Assembly: GCF_008087665.1 (NCBI RefSeq)
Contig: NZ_CP042912.1
Location: 1,674,001-1,738,000 of the forward strand
Direction of reading: 5' to 3'
DNA length: 64,000 nucleotides
From: Mariniblastus fucicola
Lineage (GTDB): Bacteria > Planctomycetota > Planctomycetia > Pirellulales > Pirellulaceae
Shown here piece by piece: positions 1 to 8,690 of the stretch (the stretch's first letter is position 1; the number at the start of each line of letters is the position of its first letter). Position numbers and translations under genes: made by a program. The notes under the pieces were generated by a model. That model did not search any database. It was not told the DNA's origin and saw nothing but the letters and a program-made list of their open reading frames with translations.

Positions 1-462
1 AATCGCTCCTTGACCAGGACGCATCTCAACGTTGTGAATGACGGTCGCCAAAGGAATGTTTTTCAATGGCAAGCAGTTACCGACTGTCGGAGGAGCATCA
101 GGACCGCTTTCGACAGTCATGCCCTTCTTCAAACCTTCCGGCCAGATGATGTAACGCTTTTCGCCGTCGGCGTACTTCAGCAGCGCGATACGAGCACTGC
201 GGTTTGGATCGTACTGGATCGAGTCAACGAAAGACGAAACTCCGTCCTTGCTTCGCTTGAAGTCAATCACGCGATACATTCGCTTGTGACCACCACCGCG
301 ATGACGAACCGTGATCTTGCCCTGGTTGTTGCGACCGGCGTGCTTTTTCAGCGGACGAAGAAGTGACTTTTCAGGCTTGGCACCCTTGGTCAACTCCTTG
401 AAGTCGCAAACGCTGGCGTCGCGACGCCCAGGCGATGTCGGTTTGTATTTTCTAATTCCCAT
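1..462 (-). CDS. rplB: 50S ribosomal protein L2, N-terminal part (cut by window edge)
   Basis: Reading leftward from the ATG at 460-462 gives [15 protein letters not shown] followed by typical L2 sequence ([16 protein letters not shown], about residues 49-64). The 154 codons in the window are open and in frame to base 1, so the C-terminal part lies outside. L2 is a core protein of the large subunit near the peptidyl-transferase centre. It is the last gene visible in the S10 operon here, 66 bp after rplW, matching the usual order S10-L3-L4-L23-L2. The identity is certain; only its 3' end is missing. Confidence 0.97.
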   Translation of the reverse strand, partial: MGIRKYKPTSPGRRDASVCDFKELTKGAKPEKSLLRPLKKHAGRNNQGKITVRHRGGGHKRMYRVIDFKRSKDGVSSFVDSIQYDPNRSARIALLKYADGEKRYIIWPEGLKKGMTVESGPDAPPTVGNCLPLKNIPLATVIHNVEMRPGQGAI

Positions 463-528
463 TGTGTACTCCGGAAGTTCCGGGTTTAACGTTTGATGAT
501 TTGAGTTCGAGGCAACAGCCGCGTCTGA

Positions 529-852
529 CTAGAAGAAGTCGATGCGATGCTCGGAATTGAGCTTCACGATTGCCTTCTTCCAGGCCTTGGTTCGCCCCCA
601 GGTGAAACGGTAGCGACGCGGCTTGCCCTTCCGAGTCTGAGTCGCAACCTTCTCGACCTTGACCTTGAACAGTTCTTCAACTGCTGCTTTGATCTCAGTC
701 TTGGTCGCCAGAGCATTCACTTTGAACGTGTACTGGTTCAACTCGTTTGACTGATAGACGCCCTTCTCGGTAACCATCGGCTTGATGATCACTTGGTGAG
801 GTTCCAGCTTTGGGCCTTTGCGTGGTGCTGGTGGTTTTCTCTTGAGTCCCAT
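529..852 (-). CDS. rplW: 50S ribosomal protein L23
   Basis: A 107-residue protein with the L23 core (PHQVIIKPMVTEKG near residue 18, then NQYTFKVNALATKTEIK and the RKGKPRRYR basic loop). L23 sits at the exit of the peptide tunnel and is a docking site for trigger factor and SRP. The N-terminus carries a Pro/Lys-rich extension of about 18 residues before the conserved core. The ATG at 850-852 is only 2 bp from the end of rplD, which implies translational coupling. It lies in the standard S10 operon position. Confidence 0.96.
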   Translation of the reverse strand: MGLKRKPPAPRKGPKLEPHQVIIKPMVTEKGVYQSNELNQYTFKVNALATKTEIKAAVEELFKVKVEKVATQTRKGKPRRYRFTWGRTKAWKKAIVKLNSEHRIDFF

Positions 853-854
853 GA

Positions 855-1523
855 TTACGCCTCCTCGCCTGATGTTGCTGCTTCAGGCTGAGCCTTCGGT
901 GGCACGCCGTTTTTGAGCTGGTCCAGAGCTTCGCGGGTGAACAAAACCTTCTTGGGCTTGAGCACCTCGAGAGCATTCAGATCACAAACTGGCATGACCG
1001 AGACGCCCTGAATATTGCGAGCACTTTTGTGAACCGCAGATGAAACTTCCGCTGTTGCGATCAATGTTGTTGAACCGCAGAGCCCCATGCCCTTGAGCAT
1101 GCCAGCGATTTCGCTTGTCTTGGGTGTTTCCATCGCAAGCTTGTCGATCACAGCGACTTGCTCATCGCGAATCTTTCCAGCGATTGCCATTCGAGTCGCA
1201 GCACGAACAGCCTTGCGAGGAAGACGGTAAGAGTAATCGCGAGGACGACGAGCAAAAGCATGCCCACCACCACGTCGAATGTTACTTCGACGGCTACCGG
1301 CACGTGCATTACCAGTACCTTTCTGGCGATACATCTTCTTGCCAGAGCCGGCAACTTCCGAACGGCTTTTTGTTTTGTGTGTTCCCTGACGAGCACTGGC
1401 CTGATACATCACAACGACATCGTGCAACAATTGCTTGTTGATCGTCGCCGAAATATCTTCCGGGCTAATCTCGTACTTACCGACTTCTTTGCCGGCGGAA
1501 TCGTAAACTGGCAAACTCGCCAT
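855..1523 (-). CDS. rplD: 50S ribosomal protein L4
   Basis: A 222-residue L4 with the characteristic tunnel-loop region KKMYRQKGTGNARAGSRR (about residues 63-80) and GGGHAFARRPRDYSYRLPRK just after. L4 binds 23S rRNA and lines the exit tunnel; in some bacteria it also represses its own operon, but that is not shown here. The C-terminus ends in a short Ala/Glu-rich tail not usual for the family. It is followed after 2 bp by rplW and preceded by rplC after 59 bp. Confidence 0.96.
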   Translation of the reverse strand: MASLPVYDSAGKEVGKYEISPEDISATINKQLLHDVVVMYQASARQGTHKTKSRSEVAGSGKKMYRQKGTGNARAGSRRSNIRRGGGHAFARRPRDYSYRLPRKAVRAATRMAIAGKIRDEQVAVIDKLAMETPKTSEIAGMLKGMGLCGSTTLIATAEVSSAVHKSARNIQGVSVMPVCDLNALEVLKPKKVLFTREALDQLKNGVPPKAQPEAATSGEEA

Positions 1524-1582
1524 GACTAAACCTAAATAACTGTTTTAACTGTTCTCAAAACTGCCTGAACACAAACGAACGA

Positions 1583-2296
1583 CTACTTCTTCATGTTCGT
1601 TTCACGGATGACAAGGTAGCCACCGTTTGGGCCAGGGACTGCACCTTCGACCAGCAGCAAGTTGTTCTCTGCATCCACCTGCACAAGATTCAGGTTACGG
1701 ACAGTAACCTGAGCATTGCCGTAGCGACCTGCCATTCGCTTGCCCTTGAACGTGCGGCTCGGGTAGGCACTCATGCCAGTACCACCAGCGTGGCGATGGC
1801 ACTTCTTGACACCGTGAGTTGCACGCTGCCCAGAGAAATTGTGACGCTTCATAACACCAGCGGTACCGCGACCCTTGCTGATGCCCATCACATCGACGCG
1901 AGGCACTTCGGCCAGAACGTCGACCTTGACTTCATTGCCAACTTCGGATTCCGAGTTGCCGCGGATCTCGCGGACGAACTTCGCTGGCTCGCAGTTTGCT
2001 TTCTCGCGAAGCTGACCGGCGGCGGCCAATTTCTGGGAACGCTTGCTCTTAATGTCAGCAACGTGACCGCGTTCTGCACGTGACGCCTGACTCTGACGAG
2101 ACCGGAGGTCCTTTTTAGGACGAGCCTTTTCACCGAAACCCAATTGGACTGCGGAATAGCCATCTTTTTCTGGAGTACGAACTTGCAGAACCTTGCAAGG
2201 ACCCGCCTCGATTACTGTGACCGGAGTGACGACCCCAGTTTCAGGATCGAACACTTGGGTCATCCCGACCTTGCGGCCGAGTATGCCTTTTGCCAT
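1583..2296 (-). CDS. rplC: 50S ribosomal protein L3
   Basis: A 237-residue L3 starting MAKGILGRKVGMTQVFD. The conserved central loop is visible (RNGKG-like GISKGRGTAGVMKRHNFSG, then THGVKKCHRHAG). Bacterial L3 is usually about 205-215 residues; the extra length is a charged stretch around residues 60-90 (RSRQSQASRAERGHV region), which replaces the usual short linker. L3 is an early assembly protein near the peptidyl-transferase centre. Second gene of the S10 operon, after rpsJ. Confidence 0.96.
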   Translation of the reverse strand: MAKGILGRKVGMTQVFDPETGVVTPVTVIEAGPCKVLQVRTPEKDGYSAVQLGFGEKARPKKDLRSRQSQASRAERGHVADIKSKRSQKLAAAGQLREKANCEPAKFVREIRGNSESEVGNEVKVDVLAEVPRVDVMGISKGRGTAGVMKRHNFSGQRATHGVKKCHRHAGGTGMSAYPSRTFKGKRMAGRYGNAQVTVRNLNLVQVDAENNLLLVEGAVPGPNGGYLVIRETNMKK

Positions 2297-2457
2297 GACT
2301 ATCGCCTTGTGTTTCAGTGATTGCCGTCAGGGAAGATGTTTCAAAGCAGGCTAAACGCCAACCACAAAACCCTTATCCCCGCGACTTCCATTCATATCTA
2401 AAAATCGCCGAAGCGTTGATTTCCAAAGGTCCGCCACACGGCGAACACTAACTCTGC

Positions 2458-2781
2458 CTACTTTGTTGATGCCTTGATCTTGATCGAAACACCAGCCGGA
2501 AGGCTCAGCTTGTTCAAAGCCTCAATCGTCTTTGCAGTTGCCTGAACGATATCGATCAGACGCTTGTGTGTTCGAATTTCGAACTGATGCCGTGCCTTCT
2601 TGTTCACGAAAGGACCGGAAAGAACCGTGTACTTTTCGATACGAGTTGGCAATGGAATCGGCCCGTGCACTTCTGAGTGAGTACGCTTGGCGGTATCCAC
2701 GATATCCTGAGCACTCTGATCAAGGATCGAGTGATCGTAAGCTTCCATTCGAATGCGAATAACTTCGTGATTACCAGCCAC
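2458..2781 (-). CDS. rpsJ: 30S ribosomal protein S10, first gene of the operon
   Basis: The 107-residue protein has the S10 core ([21 protein letters not shown], then [12 protein letters not shown] and the [12 protein letters not shown] motif). I chose the GTG at 2781: it gives a normal S10 N-terminus ([11 protein letters not shown]), and a GGAG Shine-Dalgarno lies 9 nt upstream. An in-frame TTG further upstream would overlap that ribosome site. S10 is part of the 30S head and, as NusE, of antitermination complexes. rplC follows after 161 bp. No tuf or rpsG gene precedes it; the neighbour is a divergent peptidase. Confidence 0.95.
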   Translation of the reverse strand: MAGNHEVIRIRMEAYDHSILDQSAQDIVDTAKRTHSEVHGPIPLPTRIEKYTVLSGPFVNKKARHQFEIRTHKRLIDIVQATAKTIEALNKLSLPAGVSIKIKASTK

Positions 2782-3429
2782 GTGGCGTTTCTCCAAAACA
2801 GGTGGTCCAAAGGACGACTCTGATCAACAAATTAAATCCCAAATCTCAAACAATCTCTGTTTCCACCAAAGTTCGACATAAAAAGTCAAACCGCACCGCA
2901 TCCGCAGATACTGGTAGCTGCTTGGTCACCGTGAGATCGCTTTTTATCGCGACAGTGACCTTGATGGCACAGAAAAGTTGCCCAGAGAGGTTCCGGGAAA
3001 GCCGCAGAATTTAAGGGTGTTTTCGGAGACCGTCAACGGTGAAATTAGAAAATTCGCGAAGGAATCTTCAAATGGTTCATTGCCGCGGATTCTATGCCGA
3101 ATCGGTAGCGAAAAAGTCGGACCAGACGCCGTAGCTTACCGATTCGACAAAACCTCAGCTCGTAAATGGCTTTAGCTTTCGGCGAGCCAAAATTTGCATT
3201 TCATCGTGTCGAAAACTCGAGCGAAAGAGCCGTGTAGTCGTCATGAACGATGGGACTGGATTTGAATGCAGTTCTTTTCTGGTTAAACGATTCGCGCCAA
3301 GCCCTTGGTTTTAACGGCGAGCTATCTTTTCCAAGCCGAAAATCCTGCCCCATGCTTGTGTCTTACCAAGGCTCGACACTGCATCAGGATCTGGCCGTGT
3401 TATTTCAAGTTATTGTTGGCAGTGAGGCC
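2782..3429. other. Divergent intergenic region between rpsJ and the M16 peptidase
   Basis: About 650 bp without a convincing gene; it must hold the S10 operon promoter on the minus strand and the peptidase promoter on the plus strand. A 10-bp inverted repeat (3098-3107 and 3137-3146, CGAATCGGTA and complement, 29-nt spacer) lies in the middle. The reading frame of the peptidase is open back to an ATG at 3250, but that stretch does not look like protein of this family. Confidence 0.5.
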
Positions 3430-4743
3430 ATGTTAACCACCCCGCAAACAGGCTGGACGCGACTGGATAATGGAGTCCGCGTTGTAACCGAACGCGTCCA
3501 GAACAGCGTAAGCACCGGGATCTCCGTGCTGGTCGATGCGGGGCCGCAAGACGAAGCCGATGGAAAGTTGGGCTTGGCTCATCTCTGTGAGCACGCCGCG
3601 TTTCTTGGTACTCCGCTTCGAACTAGCCGTGAGTTGGCTCGGATGATCGACGCTGCCGGAGGCTGTTTCGGAGCATTCACCGCGCCGGACTATACGTGCT
3701 ACTACTCCCACGTGCTTGATGAATACGCCAGCTACGCAATGGACTTGCTGGGAGACATTCTTGTCGCCAGCAAATACCCGGAAGAGGCTCTGGAACGTGA
3801 AAAAGACGTGATTTGTCAGGAAATCATCGGAGGTCAGGACTCTCCCGATGAGCGTTTGTTGGAGCTGACCAAGAAGAACCTGTGGCCCGAGGACACGCTA
3901 AGCAACTCATTGATCGGATCGGAAGAAGATGTTCGTGCGCTCGATCGGTCCGATGTAGTTCAGTTTGTTTCCAGGCAATATACCCCGGACCGGATCATTG
4001 TTGCGGCAGCGGGAAGCGTTGAGCACGATTCGATCGTCGAGCAAGTCCAGGATGCGTTTTGGCCACTTCGCGGGCAGTCCAGTCCGAGGCCGATGGATCC
4101 GCCGGTAGTCAGGGGCGGGGTCGCGATTGAGGCGATGCCGACGTCGCATTGCAATTTTGCAATCGCTGTTCCCACGCCCGGGTTTGCTGACGAGCGCAGA
4201 TATGTGTTGCACGTCATGAACAATCTGATTGGCGGCGGCATGAGCTCGCGACTGTTTCAGAGTTTGCGTGAGGAGCACGGTCTGGTCTACAGCGTCCAGT
4301 CGAGCATTCTGTCGTACCGTCGGGGTGGTGCTTTGGTGGTGACCGGAGCGACTTCATCTGACCAGCTGATCAAGGCCGTCAACCTGGTGATGATGCAGCT
4401 GATTTCGTTAGCGATGGGTGAACCAGCCGTCGACGAGGAAGAGCTTTGGAAGTCCAAGATGCAGGTTCGCAGCCAAAGCCGTTTGGCGACAGACATGGTT
4501 TCCAATCGTGTGTCACGAATCGCGACTCAGGAGTTCCATCTCCAAACACGAATCGAGGATGAGAAGATCCTGGAAGCAATTGACTCGGTGACGATCGAAG
4601 CCGTGCAGGAAATGGCCATTGAGATTTTGCTTGGGGGCATGGGGCGGCTTTCGCTGGTCGCTGTTGGTCCGTTGGAACGGGACGGACCCATTTATAGCGA
4701 ATTGAACAATATTTACGGCAGTTTCAGCGCTCTGGAGGCTTAA
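3430..4743 (+). CDS. M16 family zinc metallopeptidase (processing-peptidase-like)
   Basis: A 437-residue protein. Residues 51-55 are HLCEH, the inverted zinc motif HxxEH of M16 peptidases, and an acidic segment (EREKDVICQE) about 75 residues on supplies the third ligand. The C-terminal half contains the companion domain with the usual GGGMSSRLFQ and REEHGLVYSV motifs. Such proteins cleave peptides inside a clam-shell chamber and resemble mitochondrial processing peptidase beta. The start is uncertain: the frame is open to an ATG at 3250, but family similarity begins at MLTTPQTGWTRLDNG, so 3430 is preferred although its Shine-Dalgarno is weak. The gene is divergent from rpsJ. Confidence 0.85.
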   Translation: MLTTPQTGWTRLDNGVRVVTERVQNSVSTGISVLVDAGPQDEADGKLGLAHLCEHAAFLGTPLRTSRELARMIDAAGGCFGAFTAPDYTCYYSHVLDEYASYAMDLLGDILVASKYPEEALEREKDVICQEIIGGQDSPDERLLELTKKNLWPEDTLSNSLIGSEEDVRALDRSDVVQFVSRQYTPDRIIVAAAGSVEHDSIVEQVQDAFWPLRGQSSPRPMDPPVVRGGVAIEAMPTSHCNFAIAVPTPGFADERRYVLHVMNNLIGGGMSSRLFQSLREEHGLVYSVQSSILSYRRGGALVVTGATSSDQLIKAVNLVMMQLISLAMGEPAVDEEELWKSKMQVRSQSRLATDMVSNRVSRIATQEFHLQTRIEDEKILEAIDSVTIEAVQEMAIEILLGGMGRLSLVAVGPLERDGPIYSELNNIYGSFSALEA

Positions 4744-4858
4744 CTGCTTACCCGATCCGTCAGTTTTACCCGTCCCGAATTTATTCCCAACCTATGTTTC
4801 AGTGGATCCGGGCTCCGGATCCGTAGACCAACCTCAACTTGATTCAAGGGACCCTAAT

Positions 4859-5014
4859 ATGCCAATTCCAGACAATATCCGCAAAAACTGGATCGAACTT
4901 CAGAAGAAATTCGACCACCCAGTCAACGCAATCGGCGTGAAAATCGCCGAGTCAGACGCCAAAACTCTTTCCGTTTGGAAAGAGGAAGGCATTGATCAGT
5001 ACCAACAAAAGTAG
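4859..5014 (+). CDS. Small hypothetical protein (51 aa)
   Basis: Starts MPIPDNIRKNWIELQ. The ATG at 4859 is preceded by AAGGGA at a good distance, which favours it over an upstream in-frame ATG at 4802. The protein is hydrophilic, mostly helical in character, with no signal peptide or membrane segment. I do not recognise a family. It lies 115 bp after the M16 peptidase and 149 bp before the signalling operon, so it could be a separate short transcript. Confidence 0.5.
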   Translation: MPIPDNIRKNWIELQKKFDHPVNAIGVKIAESDAKTLSVWKEEGIDQYQQK

Positions 5015-5163
5015 TGACTGAATTGTCACCGCTTTCATAAAGAATTGCTGCTTGGCGTCTTGTGTTGCAAGGCGCTGGCAGTGGTTTTGAAATTCGATCG
5101 TGTTTTTGCGCTTCTTTAGCGCGATGCCTGAAACTATTTGAAGTTTTATCCATCCACTGCCCA

Positions 5164-7698
5164 ATGAATTCCAACACTTCCCAACCGCTTAGAACCGCCG
5201 CAGAAGCACTTCTCAATGGAGATGTCGTTGAGTCTTTTGAAGGGCAAGGTCGCCAGCCTCAGGACGTCGAAGCCTGGTTGTTCGAGGCTTGGTCACGCGA
5301 TTCTGTCGATGGCGCGCTTGAAGCTCTGATGCAAGCGCTCGAGCTTGATGCTGACTGTGAGCTGGCGATGCAGGGAGTCCAGTGGGTTGAAGGCCTGTCC
5401 GGTCTAGCTCAGCAAGTTCTGCTTCGCCCAGAAAATCCGTTGGCAACACCGCAGCTCGATACGGAATCTGAATTGGAACTTGAGTCAGAGGACGTTGGCA
5501 AGGCAGAAGCTGTCGTGGAAGAAGCCGCCACCAACGAAGCTGCTGACGAATCAGTCGAAGAGCCTGTTTGTGCAGGTGAGCTTTATTGCGTCGAGGAGGT
5601 CGAAGGCGAACCGTCGGAGCCCGAATGTGGCAATGGCGTCGCGGAAATGACTTTGTTCGGCCAGTCGATCTCGCTTAGCGATGTCGCAGATGCCGATTCA
5701 TCGGAGTCGGAATGCGAGCTTGAAGAAGAGCCGACTCACCTGGCCAGCGAAGAGGCTGAGCCGGAAGCCGTTGCTGAGCCGGAATCCGATCAGGACACGG
5801 AAGAAGGGTCGGAAACACTACAAGAATTATCGTCAGCATCTTTAGATGATGAAGCTGCCTCAGAGTGCACGGAACTTTCATTGCTGAATAACCTGTTCCA
5901 GCCAGCTTTGACGGCTGATCTGGAGGACGCGTTAGCAACGTCGGAGCTGGCGCCGCTGGAAGTTGATGCTTCCGAGGGCTCGGATGTCGCTGAAACAGCG
6001 TGCGAAATCGCTGAATTGACTCCGGCCGAAGCCGTTGAGGCGGTCGAAGTCGAAGATGAATCGGAAGCCGCAGAAGAGGTTTTCTATTGGGCTGGCGAAC
6101 TGACGGCGGTCGATGGGGGTGCAGAAGAGGCATCGTCAGATCTGGATGTCGACGGAGTGGAAGCTGACGAAGCTCAGCGTCTTGCCGACGAAGCTGAAGC
6201 CCAGCGTCTGGCCGACGAAGCCGAAGCTCAACTTCTCGCCGACGAAGCCGAAGCTCAGCGTCTTGTTGATGAAGCGGAAGCCCAGCGTCTGGCCGATGAA
6301 CAGGCTGAACTTGAAGCCAAGCAAGAAGCGGAAGCCGCCGAAGCCCAGCGTCTGGCCGACGAAGCCGAAGCTCAACGTCTCGCGGATGAAGCGGAAGCCA
6401 AACGTCTGGCCGATGAACAGGCTGAACTCGAAGCCAAGCAAGAAGCGGAAGCTGCCGAAGCCCAGCGTCTGGCCGACGAAGCCGAAGCTCAACGTCTCGC
6501 TGATGAAGCGGAAGCCCAGCGTCTGGCCGATGAACAGGCTGAACTTGAAGCCAAGCAAGAGGCGGAAGCCGCCGAAGCCCAGCGTCTTGCCGACGAAGCC
6601 GAAGCTCAACGTCTCGTTGATGAAGCGGAAGCCCAGCGTCTGGCCGATGAACAGGCTGAGCTCGAAGCCAAGCAAGAAGCGGAAGCTGCCGAAGCTCAGC
6701 GTCTTGCCGACGAAGCTGAAGCTCAACGTCTCGCGGATGAAGCGGAAGCCAAACGTCTGGCCGATGAACAGGCTGAACTCGAAGCCAAACAAGAAGCGGA
6801 AGCCGCCGAAGCTCAGCGTCTGGCCGACGAAGCCGAAGCCCAGCGTCTCGCCGATGAAGCGGAAGCCAAACGTCTGGCGGATGAACAGGCTGAACTCGAA
6901 GCCAAGCAAGCCGCTGAAGCATTGCGATTGGCGGAAGAAGCTGCCGAAGCTCAGCGTCGTGCGGAGGAAGAAGCCGTCGCCGAGCGACTTTCGGCTTCTC
7001 GACAGGTCGCCGCCACAATCATGCAGCGAACTCAGAACGAGGCAAATCTTGACTCTGTCGACAACCTGGAAACTTGCGTCAATGAGGTCCAGCAAATCGC
7101 TCTTGAGCCTGTTGACATTGATCCAGTCGGCGAAGCATCTGACAGCGACGTTGCACCGGTTGCTGAAATTGCACCTGTTGCTGCTCAGGTTCCGGCCGAA
7201 GCTGTCGAAGCTGAAATTCACCAAACCATCGAAGAGCTCAACAACGAAGTCAGCGAAGTTGTCGCTGACATCACGCCAGCTCCAGCCGAACCAACGCAAG
7301 TCGAACCGGTTGCCGAAGCCGACGGGCCGTTGGTTCTCGCTGTCGACGATAGCCCCACCATCCGAAAGCTCGTTTCGATGACGCTCGAACGCGAAGGCTT
7401 CCGGGTGATCACCGCGGCTGACGGCCTCGAAGCACTTCAGCTGCTTTCAGAGCACATGCCGGACATCATTCTGTCTGACGTTAATATGCCGCGACTCGAC
7501 GGATACAAGCTGTGTCGATTCGTGAAAAAACACGATCGTACGAAGCACATTCCAGTCGTCATGTTGTCAGGGAAAGATGGGGTCTTTGACAAACTTCGCG
7601 GAAAAATGTTTGGCTGCGGCGACTACATCACCAAGCCATTCGAGTCAGCCGATCTCGTTGAAAAGGTTCGTTTCCATACTGGCGTTTATTCGAACTAG
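5164..7698 (+). CDS. PilG/PatA-like response regulator with a long repeat-rich region
   Basis: An 844-residue protein. Residues 1-85 form a helical segment, followed by a very acidic region (about 86-330). Next comes an Ala/Glu/Gln-rich coiled-coil region (about 333-615) built from AEAQRLADE units in 39-residue blocks, then an acidic linker. The C-terminal receiver domain (about 720-844) starts LVLAVDDSPTIRKLV and has the phosphoacceptor Asp772 in LSDVNMPRLDG and the conserved Lys in ITKPF. The receiver resembles PilG of Pil-Chp systems, which receives phosphate from a CheA and acts on surface-motility machinery. The start at 5164 (MNSNTSQPL) is preferred to an upstream in-frame candidate that has no family-like sequence. 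It is the first gene of the Pil-Chp/Pix-type operon. Confidence 0.85.
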   Translation: MNSNTSQPLRTAAEALLNGDVVESFEGQGRQPQDVEAWLFEAWSRDSVDGALEALMQALELDADCELAMQGVQWVEGLSGLAQQVLLRPENPLATPQLDTESELELESEDVGKAEAVVEEAATNEAADESVEEPVCAGELYCVEEVEGEPSEPECGNGVAEMTLFGQSISLSDVADADSSESECELEEEPTHLASEEAEPEAVAEPESDQDTEEGSETLQELSSASLDDEAASECTELSLLNNLFQPALTADLEDALATSELAPLEVDASEGSDVAETACEIAELTPAEAVEAVEVEDESEAAEEVFYWAGELTAVDGGAEEASSDLDVDGVEADEAQRLADEAEAQRLADEAEAQLLADEAEAQRLVDEAEAQRLADEQAELEAKQEAEAAEAQRLADEAEAQRLADEAEAKRLADEQAELEAKQEAEAAEAQRLADEAEAQRLADEAEAQRLADEQAELEAKQEAEAAEAQRLADEAEAQRLVDEAEAQRLADEQAELEAKQEAEAAEAQRLADEAEAQRLADEAEAKRLADEQAELEAKQEAEAAEAQRLADEAEAQRLADEAEAKRLADEQAELEAKQAAEALRLAEEAAEAQRRAEEEAVAERLSASRQVAATIMQRTQNEANLDSVDNLETCVNEVQQIALEPVDIDPVGEASDSDVAPVAEIAPVAAQVPAEAVEAEIHQTIEELNNEVSEVVADITPAPAEPTQVEPVAEADGPLVLAVDDSPTIRKLVSMTLEREGFRVITAADGLEALQLLSEHMPDIILSDVNMPRLDGYKLCRFVKKHDRTKHIPVVMLSGKDGVFDKLRGKMFGCGDYITKPFESADLVEKVRFHTGVYSN
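6160..6960 (+). repeat. In-frame 117-bp tandem repeats encoding AEAQRLADE units
   Basis: Within the PilG-like gene, the block beginning GATGAACAGGCTGAA occurs at 6295, 6412, 6529, 6646, 6763 and 6880, an exact 117-bp period (39 codons). Shorter 27-bp AEAQRLADE units extend the array on the left from about 6160. Copies differ mostly at synonymous sites. The encoded pattern is a TolA-like charged helix. The repetition also keeps long frames open on the other strand and frames; those are artefacts. Confidence 0.95.
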
Positions 7699-7758
7699 TT
7701 CCAAGACAAAGTCTCAATTTTGATTCAGCCAGATGGCTGAACCAGGAAAACATCACCC

Positions 7759-8286
7759 ATGAGTCAAACCAAATCCTATCCTCCATCCGGCCCTCAGGGC
7801 AGTGAAGTCGCAACTGGCATCAAAGTCAGTTCTGCCGAGCTTGAGTTGGGTTGCATTAATTTGATTTCGCAGCTCGAAATGCAAATCGAAAGCGCGCGTA
7901 GTGGCAGCGGCCACGTCGAAAAGGCCAGCGTGAACACGGACAAGCTTCTTTCGGTTCTGCTGGATTTTTGCGACCAGTACTTCGATGGCGATACCGCCGG
8001 CGTCGCACTTGAAAGCATCGAGAAAGCTTCATTCGCAAGCCTCGCGCATCGGGAAGTGCTCAGTTCGCTGGGCTGGGGGTTCGCCGTGCGAAATCTCTTT
8101 GGCAAATCGGTTTGCAGTGACGACCGGGTCCGTCAAACCTACGACAGTCTTGGCAACGCTTTGCTGACCGCATGCGTTTCTGTGCTTCGACAAGCCGTCC
8201 TGGCCGTCGGGTGCGATTCAGCGGTCGGCAAGACGATCGAGCAGAGTACAGCCGTGTTTGTGGAAGAATTCAAAGCCAATTGGTAG
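7759..8286 (+). CDS. Unknown helical protein in the Pil-Chp-type operon
   Basis: A 175-residue soluble protein without a signal peptide or membrane helix. After about 25 residues it looks all-helical (for example LEMQIESA, LLSVLLDFCDQYFDG, VRQTYDSLGNALLTAC). It sits 60 bp after the PilG-like gene and 2 bp before the PilH-like gene, so it is almost certainly co-expressed and probably part of the pathway. I do not recognise the family. The segment RVRQTYDSLG with following SV is vaguely like a helix of globin-fold phycobilisome proteins, but that resemblance is too weak for a call. Confidence 0.8.
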   Translation: MSQTKSYPPSGPQGSEVATGIKVSSAELELGCINLISQLEMQIESARSGSGHVEKASVNTDKLLSVLLDFCDQYFDGDTAGVALESIEKASFASLAHREVLSSLGWGFAVRNLFGKSVCSDDRVRQTYDSLGNALLTACVSVLRQAVLAVGCDSAVGKTIEQSTAVFVEEFKANW

Positions 8287-8288
8287 TC

Positions 8289-8675
8289 ATGAGCGAATTG
8301 CAAAAAGTACTCGTTGTCGAAGACAGCCCGACGACCCGTCGTCAGATCACGGACATCCTCGAAGGTGCAGGATACGAAGTGATCAGCGCCGAAGATGGCG
8401 AAGCTGCGCTCGAACTGGTCAGGGAACATCATCCCGAACTGGTTGTGTTGGACATCGTGCTGCCCAAGAAAAATGGCTATCAGGTTTGCCGCAACATCAA
8501 GGCAGACCCTGAGCTCGCGATCAAGGTCATGATGCTGACCGCCAAGGACCAGGAAAAGGATCGCATCTGGGGCCAACGTCAAGGAGCCGACGTGTATCTC
8601 TCGAAACCTGTCGACGCTGATGAGCTTGTCAAAGCCGTCAACGACATGGTCTCGACTCCCTCCCGAATCAACTAG
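8289..8675 (+). CDS. PilH/CheY-like single-domain response regulator
   Basis: A 128-residue stand-alone receiver: acidic pair in VLVVEDSPTTRRQ, phosphoacceptor Asp55 in VVLDIVLPKKNGYQV, and the conserved Lys in YLSKPVD. The sequence pattern (DIVLPKKNGYQVCR) is close to PilH of Pseudomonas-type Pil-Chp systems. It would be phosphorylated by the downstream CheA and could act as an output or phosphate sink next to the PilG-like protein. The frame is open further upstream inside the preceding gene; the ATG at 8289, 2 bp after that gene's stop, gives the normal receiver N-terminus. Confidence 0.9.
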   Translation: MSELQKVLVVEDSPTTRRQITDILEGAGYEVISAEDGEAALELVREHHPELVVLDIVLPKKNGYQVCRNIKADPELAIKVMMLTAKDQEKDRIWGQRQGADVYLSKPVDADELVKAVNDMVSTPSRIN

Positions 8676-8690
8676 CAGGACCTCCCCACC

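Noticed and set aside
6160-6960. CRISPR-like regular repeats
   Set aside because: The repeats are contiguous, in frame and coding, with no variable spacers and no cas genes.
5675-7381. Long open frames on both strands over the repeat region of the PilG-like gene
   Set aside because: They exist because the repeat has no stops in several frames. Their proteins are low-complexity Leu/Arg/Pro/Phe-rich, and the true frame joins a normal receiver domain.
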